Shown here: one piece after another, positions 28,106 through 35,995 of the stretch
Numbering within the stretch: the stretch's first letter is position 1
Layout: every line of letters starts with the position of its first letter
Assembly (NCBI GenBank): GCA_002482525.1
Contig: DLGC01000022.1
Coordinates: 1-44,907, forward strand
Source: Propionibacteriaceae bacterium UBA7704
GTDB taxonomy: Bacteria > Actinomycetota > Actinomycetes > Propionibacteriales > Propionibacteriaceae
Length of the DNA: 44,907 nucleotides
Direction of reading: 5' to 3'
Position numbers and translations under genes: made by a program
Notes under the pieces: model-generated
Databases searched by the model: none
Told to the model about the DNA's origin: nothing
Seen by the model: only the letters and a program-made list of their open reading frames with translations

Positions 28106-28184
28106 TTCCCCGGGTAGGAGTCGAACCTACGTCGCTAGTCCTGATTCAAAGTCAGGCGGGCCCTGCCGGCAGACCAACCGGGGA
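28106..28184 (-). tRNA. tRNA-Gln (anticodon UUG)
   Basis: On the minus strand the acceptor stem is TCCCCGG/CCGGGGA, the anticodon arm is CCTGA-CTTTGAA-TCAGG with anticodon TTG, the T-arm is GTAGG-TTCGACT-CCTAC, and the discriminator is A. CCA is not encoded. Two features are unusual: the variable loop is nine bases (ACTAGCGAC), and the D-arm region is 19 bases and contains the palindrome CTGCCGGCAG, so D-stem pairing is weaker than normal. Position next to glmU matches tRNA-Gln in other actinobacteria, supporting a functional gene. Confidence 0.88.
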
Positions 28185-28323
28185 ATGATCGTCGCTTAAC
28201 GACCTTGGTCAACTTTAGGGGGCAACGGCCGACTATGCATCTTGACCGGCCAGACCGAGGCCGCGCCGCCCCGAGTGAAGCCGCAATTTCGCCGACTGGG
28301 ACGCCGGGGTCCACAATTGGGCC

Positions 28324-28998
28324 ATGTCCGTCACCCCGACGACCGCACGCGCCCGCCGCAGCCGGGTGCGGATGACGCGCAACGAGCGCCGGGAGCAACT
28401 CATCGACGTTGCCCGCGCCCTGTTCGCCGAGCGGGGTCTGGAAGGCACCTCGGTCGAGGAGATCGCCGCGCATGCCGGGGTGAGCAAGCCGGTGGTCTAT
28501 GAGCATTTCGGCGGAAAAGAAGGTCTCTACGCCGTCGTCGTCGACCGCGAAGTACGCACCCTGCACGATTCGATTCGCGCCGCGATCACGACTCCGGACA
28601 CCAACCCTCGTTCGCTGATCGAGCTGGGAACGCTGGCGCTGTTGGACTACATCGACGATCACCCCAATGGTTTCCGGATCCTGTCGCGGGATTCCTCGGC
28701 AACCTCTCCGGAAGGGTCGTTTGCCACGATCCTCTCCGACATCGCCTCGCGGGTGGAGGACCTGCTCGGCGACGAGTTCACCAAACGTGCGCTGGACCCG
28801 GAAACCGCGCCGCTGTACGCCCAGATGCTGGTGGGCCTGGTCGCTCTGGCCGGGCAATGGTGGATGGACACCCGCGACGAGCACGGCCTGGCCAAGCCGG
28901 TGGTGGCCGCTCACCTGGTGAACCTGGCCTGGTACGGCATGCGGAACCTGAGCAGCAACCCACGCCTCTACACCCAACGAGGCAGCGCCAGAGCCTGA
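28324..28998 (+). CDS. TetR-family regulator
   Basis: The helix-turn-helix lies at residues 20-68 (REQLIDVARALFAERGLEGTSVEEIAAHAGVSKPVVYEHFGGKEGLY), followed by a ligand domain with SLIELGTLALLDYIDDHPNGFRIL and a C-terminal region. It has 224 residues with a basic N-terminal extension. Its position beside tRNA-Gln/glmU matches a TetR gene in Mycobacterium (Rv1019). Because that TetR is a conserved neighbour, it is likely part of the core block. The targets are unknown, and no clear palindromic operator was seen upstream. Confidence 0.9.
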   Translation: MSVTPTTARARRSRVRMTRNERREQLIDVARALFAERGLEGTSVEEIAAHAGVSKPVVYEHFGGKEGLYAVVVDREVRTLHDSIRAAITTPDTNPRSLIELGTLALLDYIDDHPNGFRILSRDSSATSPEGSFATILSDIASRVEDLLGDEFTKRALDPETAPLYAQMLVGLVALAGQWWMDTRDEHGLAKPVVAAHLVNLAWYGMRNLSSNPRLYTQRGSARA

Positions 28999-29042
28999 AT
29001 TCGTGTCCGCGTCCGAACGCGGCACATCGCGACGATGGATTG

Positions 29043-29113
29043 AATTCTCCATGACGCGCGCCACCGGCGCGGGATAGTATCGGCGCCCAGATAGATTCCA
29101 AATTCGGAGAATT
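29043..29113 (+). promoter_or_regulatory. Possible control region of the first effector locus
   Basis: AATTCTCC (29043-29050) and its complement GGAGAATT (29106-29113) flank a candidate -10 box TAGTAT (29075-29080). This short spacer is visibly more AT-rich than its surroundings. There is no good -35 box at standard spacing, so this remains a weak call. Confidence 0.25.
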
Positions 29114-29155
29114 GAGCATTTCTCCTGCTATTCCCCTGATTCGAGGTGGCTGCCG

Positions 29156-30157
29156 GTGTCAATGCAAGGAATGAACCTCACCGCGATGCGCGGGGTCGCC
29201 AAGGCGCTCACCGACTGCAGTCAGGACTTGGACGACGCGGTCACGAGACTCGATCAGCTCCTTCGTCGGGTCGATTGGCGAGGAGCGGATGCAGAGCAGT
29301 TCCTACAAAGCTGGCGCACCAAGGACCGGCCATTCGCGGTGCGCGGCATCACCTATTTGAGCGAGCGCGGAACCTTCCTGCAGAACCAGATCACCGAGCA
29401 GGAGACCTCCTCGAACTCCGACGGGCAGGGGGCTACCGGTGGATCAGGCGGCGGCGCACCCACGACACCTCCGGGTACCTCCACAACCTCCAGCGGCTAT
29501 TCAATCGGGCCAGCGCACAAACCTGACATTCATTGGGACGAAGATTTCGTGTGGGGATCACAGTCGGCCACCCCACAAGACGTCGCCAGCGCCGCCGAGT
29601 GGCGAGCAAAGGGCGAGTTGGCGCTCCTGGCTCCTGGCCTCGGCGACGCCGCCAGAGCCTACTTGCATTACTGGGATAACAACGGCGAGCCATTCCCCAT
29701 CGACTACGAGCGCGCCGCTGCCGAAGACTCGTCAATTCAGCAAAACATCGATGATGAGATTCGTCGTTCCATGGCCGGTGCGGAAGACCTCATCAACCAA
29801 GGCAACCAATCCTTCTCCATGACCGGACCAGCTTCCGGGTCGCAGCACTATCCGGTCACCGAGAACTGGCAGAAGACCATCGGCGGCTACCAGCAGTGGA
29901 GCAGCGCCGAGGTGACGACTTCGGGCAATACCGCGACGATGACCATCACCGTCCACGCCGAGGACTACTACAACTTCAACAAGGGTCAGGCCGACATCGC
30001 CAGCGGGACCCCCGACAACGTCAACGGTCGCTTCTGCGAGATCGGGTGGGCCAAGCCATTCCCCACCTCCGGTGAGGTAACCCGGGTTGTCACGTGGGAA
30101 CTGGGATCGAACAATCCCACCATCAGCACACCGTCCGGAACCCACCAGGAGCGATGA
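29156..30157 (+). CDS. WXG100-like domain protein, putative type VII effector
   Basis: Residues 1-80 form a helical hairpin domain with W-R-G at 41-43 between two helices, as in WXG100/ESX proteins. A Ser/Gly/Thr/Pro linker (about 82-120) leads to a C-terminal domain (about 121-333) with the distinctive segments DYYNFNKGQADIASG (270-284) and NGRFCEIGWAKPF. The N-terminal 50 residues align without gaps with the protein at 33802 (23 of 50 identical), which has a hydrolase C-terminus instead. A conserved secretion head with a variable tail is the layout of polymorphic toxins. No catalytic residues are recognised in the tail. The GTG start has GAGGTGG upstream. The lipoprotein gene follows after four bases and may give immunity. 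Confidence 0.75.
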   Translation: MSMQGMNLTAMRGVAKALTDCSQDLDDAVTRLDQLLRRVDWRGADAEQFLQSWRTKDRPFAVRGITYLSERGTFLQNQITEQETSSNSDGQGATGGSGGGAPTTPPGTSTTSSGYSIGPAHKPDIHWDEDFVWGSQSATPQDVASAAEWRAKGELALLAPGLGDAARAYLHYWDNNGEPFPIDYERAAAEDSSIQQNIDDEIRRSMAGAEDLINQGNQSFSMTGPASGSQHYPVTENWQKTIGGYQQWSSAEVTTSGNTATMTITVHAEDYYNFNKGQADIASGTPDNVNGRFCEIGWAKPFPTSGEVTRVVTWELGSNNPTISTPSGTHQER

Positions 30158-30161
30158 GTCG

Positions 30162-30647
30162 ATGCCGATCAAAGTCCTCCTGGCAGCGCTCGCCTCGACG
30201 CTCCTCCTCCTATCCGCCTGCACGCCAGCCGGAGCCGACCAACCAAGCAGAGGATCAACCGTGCACGCAGAAAAGACCGGTGACGGAAAGCTCCATCACG
30301 AGTTGGAACCATTGACTTCACGCGTCCCAGCAATGTCGGAGGTCACGGCAGCAACCTGGACCAGTGGGACTCTTGGCTCGAATCGGGCACCAGGACCCAG
30401 CGTCTATTGGATAGATGTGGTCGCAGAGCTGCCACAATCGGTCGCCGATGAGCTTCGCGCCACGCTCACCACGACCACAACCGCTGACCCGCCCTCGTTG
30501 GCCGCACCCCTGACCGCGGAGGTACCGCAGGGCGAATGGCTGGTGGGATCTGATCTGGATGCGCACTTCTCGAGTGGGGGCTGGTCCAGCCGGGTGCACC
30601 TGCAGGCCGATGGCACCACCGTTGTCGTGGAGATCACCGGAACCTAG
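30162..30647 (+). CDS. Putative lipoprotein partner (possible immunity protein)
   Basis: The start at ATG 30162 gives an ideal lipoprotein signal: basic MPIK, hydrophobic LLAALASTLLLL and lipobox LSAC (cysteine near residue 20). The mature part of about 140 residues is Thr/Ser rich with no recognised family. The gene begins four bases after the putative effector stop, with the site AGGAG just upstream, so the two are co-translated or co-transcribed. An outward-facing lipoprotein encoded directly behind an exported effector fits an immunity role for a toxin that acts outside the cytoplasm. This is inference from position and localisation only. Confidence 0.7.
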   Translation: MPIKVLLAALASTLLLLSACTPAGADQPSRGSTVHAEKTGDGKLHHELEPLTSRVPAMSEVTAATWTSGTLGSNRAPGPSVYWIDVVAELPQSVADELRATLTTTTTADPPSLAAPLTAEVPQGEWLVGSDLDAHFSSGGWSSRVHLQADGTTVVVEITGT

Positions 30648-30694
30648 CCCTGGCTGCGGCATCGGACCGCGTCCTCCACGACTACAGTGGCCCG

Positions 30695-31882
30695 GTGAGT
30701 TCAGCCGCGTCTTCAGATCTTGGTTCGACGCGGGCGTCGACCGCGGTGGTGCTGCTGTTCGCATTCAACGGACTGGTCATCGGCGCCTATGCCGCCGCGA
30801 TTCCCACACTGCAACTTCGCCATTCTTTGAACTCGCAACTGCTCTCGCTGCTGTTCGTCTGTGTGGGCCTCGCCGCAGTGCTGGCCATGCAGCTGGCCGG
30901 TCGACTCAGCGACCGCATCGGGGCACGACGCGTAAGCCTGGCCGGTTTCCCCCTGGCGATAGTGGGGATCCTCGGCGTCGGTCAGGCGCCTACCTTCGGG
31001 TGGCTGATCTTCTTCGGCGTCCTCCTAGGGGCCAGCAACGGCACCTTGGACGTCACCATGAATGCCATCGGCGTTCAGGTCGAACAGCATCGTCAGCGTC
31101 CGATCATGAGCTTCTTCCACGGCATGTGGTCGGTGGGGAATCTGATCGGGGCCGCGTTGCTGGTGGCGACGGCTGCAGCGTTCCAGCTCTATGGACCATC
31201 GGCGATCACCGTCAGTACCGGCACCGCCGCCGCCATCGGCACGGCAGCCTGGATCATCGCTTTCCGCATCACGCCCGAAACCGAACCCGTCATCCACACC
31301 ACCACACAGGGACGTCCGGCCCGGCTGCCGGCGTCGGTCTATCTGTTGGGTCTGATGGCGGTGGCCTTCGGTCTCGGCGAGGGAGTCGCCACCGACTGGT
31401 CGAGCCTGCACGTCACGACAGTGACCGGGGTTCCGCCGGAAGTCGCCGCTCTGGGTGTCACCATGATGGCTGCCGGCATGGTCATCATTCGACTGCTCGG
31501 CGATCAACTCGTGAGTCGCTTCGGTCGACGCTGGGTGACCCGCGGTGGTGGCGTGGGCGCAGCCGCCGGTTACCTGATGGTTGCCACGCTGACCGATCTG
31601 CCGTTGGTGCTCGCCGGCTGGACACTGGTGGGTCTGGGTATCGGCATGATCGCTCCCCAGGTCTACGCGGTGGCCGGGCATTCTGCCGGCGGACGCGGTC
31701 TCGCGGTCGTCGTCAGCTTCGGCTATGCCACCTTCTTGATCGCGCCAGCAATCGTGGGTTGGCTGATCGGGCACCTCGGTATTCAAGCCACGATGTTCGT
31801 TCCAGCCGTGCTGCTCACCGGGTTGGTCTTCATCGCCCGAGTTCTGCCTGGACGCGAGACTGAACCCGGCTCAGCTCAGTAG
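30695..31882 (+). CDS. MFS transporter
   Basis: This major facilitator superfamily protein has 12 predicted membrane segments in 395 residues. The loop between segments 2 and 3 has the MFS motif GRLSDRIGARRV. Central segments include SFFHGMWSVGNLIGAALL and the conserved sugar-porter-like FGLGEGVATDWSS. The overall pattern resembles YbjJ/FucP-like MFS families, but the substrate is not predictable. It starts at GTG 30695 and ends overlapping the convergent ispE gene by 12 bases. There is no clear link to the effector genes beside it. Confidence 0.85.
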   Translation: MSSAASSDLGSTRASTAVVLLFAFNGLVIGAYAAAIPTLQLRHSLNSQLLSLLFVCVGLAAVLAMQLAGRLSDRIGARRVSLAGFPLAIVGILGVGQAPTFGWLIFFGVLLGASNGTLDVTMNAIGVQVEQHRQRPIMSFFHGMWSVGNLIGAALLVATAAAFQLYGPSAITVSTGTAAAIGTAAWIIAFRITPETEPVIHTTTQGRPARLPASVYLLGLMAVAFGLGEGVATDWSSLHVTTVTGVPPEVAALGVTMMAAGMVIIRLLGDQLVSRFGRRWVTRGGGVGAAAGYLMVATLTDLPLVLAGWTLVGLGIGMIAPQVYAVAGHSAGGRGLAVVVSFGYATFLIAPAIVGWLIGHLGIQATMFVPAVLLTGLVFIARVLPGRETEPGSAQ

Positions 31883-32797
31883 CCGCGCGCCCGGCGCGGG
31901 GCCGGAGACTCGCTTCACAGCCCGACACAACCCCAGCGACGACAGATGCACCGACAGGTCAACCGCATCGGCCTCGTTCGCAGCCAGCAAGGCGACCGTG
32001 GGCCCCGAGCCGGACACAATGCCGCCGACCGCGCCGAGTTCGGAGCCAACCTGCAGGATCGTCCCCAACTCGGGACGCATAGCCAGCGCGGCCGGTTGCA
32101 GATCGTTGGTCAGCGTCTTACCCAAGGCCACCGGGTCACCGCTGACCAAAGCACCCAGCAGTTCGGGAGGTACCTCTAGCTCGTGGTCATTGCCGCGCCC
32201 GAGTTCGTCGAAGGTCGCGAAGACCTCCGGGGTCGACAGGCCCTCCTCGCTGAACGCCAAAACCCAGTGGTAGGAGCCCCTGCTGAGCACCGGAGCCAAC
32301 TGATCACCACGATCGGTGCCCAAAGCGGTACCGCCGGTCAGGGCGAATGGCACATCGGCCCCCAGCCGGGCACCGAAATCGCGCATCTCCTCCGGCGAGA
32401 CGTCCAGATCCCACAGCACGGCACAGGCCAGCAGCGCGGCGGCGGCGTCCGCGGAGCCACCGGCCATGCCTCCGGTGACCGGAATGGATTTGCGGATCAC
32501 CAGGTTCACACCCACCGGCTCGGTGGCCACCAGATCGCGCAGGAGCCGGGCCGCGCGAATCGCCAGGTTCGAGTCATCGGTGGGCACCTGATCAGCCTGA
32601 TCGCCGAGGACGGTGACAGTGAAAGTGTCGGGCTCAGCCAGCCGTGCCTCGATCTCGTCATACAGCGAGACGGCCTGGAAGACGGTGGCCAGCGAATGGT
32701 AGCCATCTGGCCTGCGAGACCCACTGCGCAAGGCCAGGTTGATCTTGGCCGCCACCCGTACCCGGACGACTTCAGCCTCTGTGAGGGGGGATGCCAT
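31871..32797 (-). CDS. ispE: 4-diphosphocytidyl-2-C-methyl-D-erythritol kinase
   Basis: IspE is the GHMP kinase of the methylerythritol phosphate pathway to isoprenoids. Markers are VAAKINLALRSGSRRPDGYHSLATVFQAVSLYD at the N-terminus, the ATP loop PVTGGMAGGSADAAAALLA, and late motifs GGIVSGSGPTVALLA. At 308 residues it is full length. The ATG at 32797 is good. In related genomes it follows rsmA directly; here 3.6 kb containing the effector locus at 33011-36418 separates them. Confidence 0.96.
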   Translation of the reverse strand: MASPLTEAEVVRVRVAAKINLALRSGSRRPDGYHSLATVFQAVSLYDEIEARLAEPDTFTVTVLGDQADQVPTDDSNLAIRAARLLRDLVATEPVGVNLVIRKSIPVTGGMAGGSADAAAALLACAVLWDLDVSPEEMRDFGARLGADVPFALTGGTALGTDRGDQLAPVLSRGSYHWVLAFSEEGLSTPEVFATFDELGRGNDHELEVPPELLGALVSGDPVALGKTLTNDLQPAALAMRPELGTILQVGSELGAVGGIVSGSGPTVALLAANEADAVDLSVHLSSLGLCRAVKRVSGPAPGARLLS

Positions 32798-33010
32798 GTC
32801 GCGAGGCTATCCCACCAGCGGGCCGCCGCGGTCACCATTCGGTAGCGATACCCACTTTCAGCACCGGAGGCGATCGCAGCTAATGCCCCTCGACGACCTA
32901 TTCCTCATTTCTGCGAAAGGGGCCCGATGGGGAGTTCTGCCCGAAACTCCCGAGCGCATCTGGTCTAGATTTGCACCCAACATTGCATTTGGACGAGACG
33001 AAGAGCCACT

Positions 33011-33805
33011 ATGAAACGGGTTATGTTAAGCCACACTTCGCTGGCCTTGGCGATGGGCTCCGCTTCCGGGGATGACGAGCCGCCAGCATCGGATTCACAG
33101 TGGACAGAGCTGATCGACATTGGCGTCGCTGAAGCACCACACCACCTTCACCCCGCTTGGGCCGAAGCACTTCAAGCCCGAGCCGCCGCACCGGTGGTGC
33201 ACCATTTGGCCGCCGAATACAACGGCCTAGCGATGATGAATGACGTCTTCTTTTCTGGTGACTACACCGTTTCGGTCGTGCGACGCCAGCGAGTCGATGG
33301 CGACACCGGAGCGATCGTCGGCATCGACCCTAAAGTCACACTGATCGTGGCGGCAGGCGATGCCGTTTGGGAATGCGCCCACGCGACGCTGCCGCCGCTA
33401 CCTCAGTTCCAAGCACCACCCCAACAGGTCCCAGCCGAGCGCGAGGCTTTGGTCGAGATCGATCCAGCTCTGGTCGAGTCTTTGCAGGCACGCCTCAGCG
33501 CTGATTCCTCGATCTCAGCTGCGCAGGCCCTCCACCAGATCGGTCCCCTGCCCGCGGAGTTGATCGACGTGGAGCACCCGATCGCGCGGCTCACCCTGGC
33601 CACTGAGGTACGAGACAACAACCAAGCTTCTGCCCCAGGGTTCGCGTTGGTGCTTTGGTTCCTGGGCGAGCAGGGCTTCTATCGCCTCGCTAGCGGAGAT
33701 CGGCCAGGGCTGTTCCGCACGGAACCCGGCGATGTGGGATTCCGACTGACCTGGATCACGATGGGCGCCGTTGACGCCCTGACCGCGGCTGGTGATCGCC
33801 GATGA
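33011..33805 (+). CDS. Unknown protein coupled to the hydrolase effector
   Basis: A 264-residue protein with no signal peptide and no family I can name. Visible features are an Ala/His-rich N-terminal third, a strand-rich middle (YTVSVVRRQRV, KVTLIVAAGDAVWECAHA), a Pro/Gln linker (LPQFQAPPQQVP) and a C-terminal strand-rich segment (FALVLWFLGEQGFYRL). The length and alpha/beta pattern are compatible with an ESX chaperone such as EspG, but the resemblance is weak. Its stop codon overlaps the start of the effector gene (ATGA), so translation is coupled. Codon 6 is TTA, which is rare here. A chaperone or adaptor for the following effector is the working guess. Confidence 0.65.
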   Translation: MKRVMLSHTSLALAMGSASGDDEPPASDSQWTELIDIGVAEAPHHLHPAWAEALQARAAAPVVHHLAAEYNGLAMMNDVFFSGDYTVSVVRRQRVDGDTGAIVGIDPKVTLIVAAGDAVWECAHATLPPLPQFQAPPQQVPAEREALVEIDPALVESLQARLSADSSISAAQALHQIGPLPAELIDVEHPIARLTLATEVRDNNQASAPGFALVLWFLGEQGFYRLASGDRPGLFRTEPGDVGFRLTWITMGAVDALTAAGDRR

Positions 33806-35415
33806 CCGTGCAGGGAATGAACCTGAGTGCCGTCCGCGAGATTGCCGGTCGATTCCACCGGACCGGCGAAGACCTTCAAACGACCATCACACGCATCGAC
33901 CGGCTGGTTCACAACGTGCCCTGGCGCGGCGCCGATGCCGACCGATTCTGTCGAGAATGGTCCACCTCCACCCGAGCCGACGTGAAGAACCTCGTCACTG
34001 TTCTCGAACAAATCTCAGACCAACTGCGCACCCAGGCAGAACAGCAACAAGGAGCCTCCGATCATCAAGGGCAAGCCGGCGCTACGCCCTCCGGTGACGC
34101 TCCGTCAGGAGGGAGCCCAACCGGCCCTACCCATCAAGGTTTCTTCGGCCAGATCGGTCAGTTCTGGGGTGCCGGTCTGGAGTGGGCCCAGGAGCAGGCC
34201 GGCGAGGTTTGGGGGCAGGTCCAGGAAGGCGCCCAACAACTCCAGCAAAGCCTGTGGAACTCAGCAGAAAACGGCTTGATTGGGCTGAACCGCATGGGAG
34301 TCGCCTCTGAGGCGTTTGCCAGCCACACCGTGCTCGAACTCAGCCAGGGCCGACTCCCGCAGAACGCGGAAGTGGCCGCTTTCGCGGTCCTCATGACGGG
34401 TCTGGGCGCCGGCACGGTCACAAACGCGGTGAGCGGCACCGACATGGGACTGTTCGCACCCGGGCGGCCCCAGGTCGGAGAGCCCATTCGGACGGTCGGT
34501 GGTTCGGCTGGCAGAGTCGGCGCACCAACCGATTTCCAGGGTTTGGCTCGGACCACCACCGACGCCTACGAGGGCGTCGACGGCGTGCGCGTAACCGTGA
34601 CGCGCAATCCGGGCGAACCTCCGCGCTACATTGTGTCGATCCCGGGAACCCAAGCACCGATCAGCAGCATTTCCGAGGGCTGGAGCTCCAATCCGAACGG
34701 GCGCAACTGGTCGGACAACCTCTGGGCAGTCGGCACCGGCACGACCGGGTTCACTGAGGGAGCCAAAGAGGCCGTCGCCCAAGCGATCGCGGCAGACCAG
34801 GCCGAACACCCAGGCGAGAGCTATGGCGGCAAACCGCAACTCCTCCTCACCGGCCACTCCCAAGGCGGAATCATCGCGGCAAACATGGCCTCGGATCCGG
34901 CGTTTGCAGCGCAATACGACGTTCGGGGAATCGTCACCGAGGCATCGCCGATCGACTGTGCGGAGATCCCGGGCAATGTGCCGGTACTCAGCCTGCAAAG
35001 CGGCCATCTGGGAGATGTGAACCCCCTAGGTCTTTCCAACCCCTTGGGCACCGTTGTTCCCGATCTGAACGGACTCGACCCGTCAAAGGGTCCGGGGCCG
35101 TTCAATGCATCCGGCGATCTCGTTCCCCAGTTGGACTTTCACGGTGAGAACGTCTTAGGTGTGCGCGAGTCGCATCCCAATGTCACCGAGGTGGATCTCG
35201 GTGTCCAGGCCGACGTCGAGCACATCCTGAACCCCTTCGCCAACCACGAACAGGCAAACTACAACGACCTCACGAGCAACGAGGTACTCCCGGGAACACC
35301 GGCCGGAGACCAAGTCGACCAGTGGGCAGAACAGAACGATCTCAGCGACTTCTACTCCGTCGACCCCGGAAGCACGGTCACCTACGACGTGCCTGTTGGA
35401 GTGACAAAACGATGA
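33802..35415 (+). CDS. WXG100-like domain fused to alpha/beta hydrolase, putative effector
   Basis: Residues 1-82 are the same WXG100-like head as in the protein at 29156 (W-R-G at 41-43). A Gln/Gly/Pro linker (82-112) and a middle helical region follow. A lipase-type alpha/beta hydrolase spans about 245-490, with strand YIVSIPGTQ, the nucleophile elbow GHSQGG (Ser353), a likely acid in GDVNPLG (Asp405) and His482 in NHEQANY. Candidate substrates are lipids or esters; phospholipase activity is possible. It is translationally coupled to the genes on both sides (ATGA overlaps at 33802 and 35412). Similar lipase effectors with tandem immunity genes are known from Staphylococcus type VII systems (TslA/TilA). 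No TTA other than codon 452 was noticed. Confidence 0.8.
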   Translation: MTVQGMNLSAVREIAGRFHRTGEDLQTTITRIDRLVHNVPWRGADADRFCREWSTSTRADVKNLVTVLEQISDQLRTQAEQQQGASDHQGQAGATPSGDAPSGGSPTGPTHQGFFGQIGQFWGAGLEWAQEQAGEVWGQVQEGAQQLQQSLWNSAENGLIGLNRMGVASEAFASHTVLELSQGRLPQNAEVAAFAVLMTGLGAGTVTNAVSGTDMGLFAPGRPQVGEPIRTVGGSAGRVGAPTDFQGLARTTTDAYEGVDGVRVTVTRNPGEPPRYIVSIPGTQAPISSISEGWSSNPNGRNWSDNLWAVGTGTTGFTEGAKEAVAQAIAADQAEHPGESYGGKPQLLLTGHSQGGIIAANMASDPAFAAQYDVRGIVTEASPIDCAEIPGNVPVLSLQSGHLGDVNPLGLSNPLGTVVPDLNGLDPSKGPGPFNASGDLVPQLDFHGENVLGVRESHPNVTEVDLGVQADVEHILNPFANHEQANYNDLTSNEVLPGTPAGDQVDQWAEQNDLSDFYSVDPGSTVTYDVPVGVTKR

Positions 35416-35849
35416 ACCGAACCCTCGCCATCACACTTACCGTCGTCGGTCTTCTCACAGCCCTGATTGTGGCCGTGATCGGGGGTCTCCTAGCAACGAA
35501 ACCATCGATCGCAGAGCGCCGGGAGCGGGGGCAGGCCGCTCTCACTCAGGCGTGCGAAGCCATCCCCAACGTTACGATCGAAAGGTGCCTCTACTCCTTG
35601 CCGGGCTCTCTCGTCGGCACGACCATCAGCGTGACGCTTCGCACCGACGGCGACTCCCCTGCCGAGGTCAACCAAGCACTCACCGATGCCTTCAAATCCG
35701 TCGTCAGCAGCGCCCGTGCCAGCGATACGCCCTCCAGGGCTGGCGTCCATGTCACTGTGATTGACTCGGGCGGCACTGTTTTCGGCCCCGGGGACGTCGG
35801 ACTCAGCGCCACGCCAGTCGTCGCCGAAGTAGAGAAGCGGTTCGGCTGA
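35412..35849 (+). CDS. Membrane-anchored partner protein 1 (possible immunity)
   Basis: A 145-residue protein: one N-terminal membrane segment (LAITLTVVGLLTALIVAVIGGLL, residues 5-27) followed by an external domain of about 115 residues with two cysteines (CEAI, CLYSLPGSL) that could form a disulfide. It is paralogous to the protein at 35996: both share the MNRTLAI start, ERGQAA, ACEAI, LPGSL, the Thr/Val strands and a K(R)RFG end. The ATG overlaps the stop of the hydrolase gene (ATGA), so it is made with it. An anchored domain on the outer face next to a putative exported lipase suggests protection against it, by inference. Confidence 0.75.
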   Translation: MNRTLAITLTVVGLLTALIVAVIGGLLATKPSIAERRERGQAALTQACEAIPNVTIERCLYSLPGSLVGTTISVTLRTDGDSPAEVNQALTDAFKSVVSSARASDTPSRAGVHVTVIDSGGTVFGPGDVGLSATPVVAEVEKRFG

Positions 35850-35995
35850 CCTATGCACCCTCAAGGCGCCGCGGCGACCCGTCCCCAGCGATACCCACCA
35901 CTGCTCGGAGCCCACCACCGACAGAGGCAACCGAAGCGCCACAACCCGATCCCGCACGCGACCCCTACCGAAACGTCCACAGGAGGAACACGCCG

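Noticed and set aside
28135..29064. Minus-strand frame opposite the TetR gene
   Set aside because: Antisense of a clear helix-turn-helix gene and overlaps tRNA-Gln.
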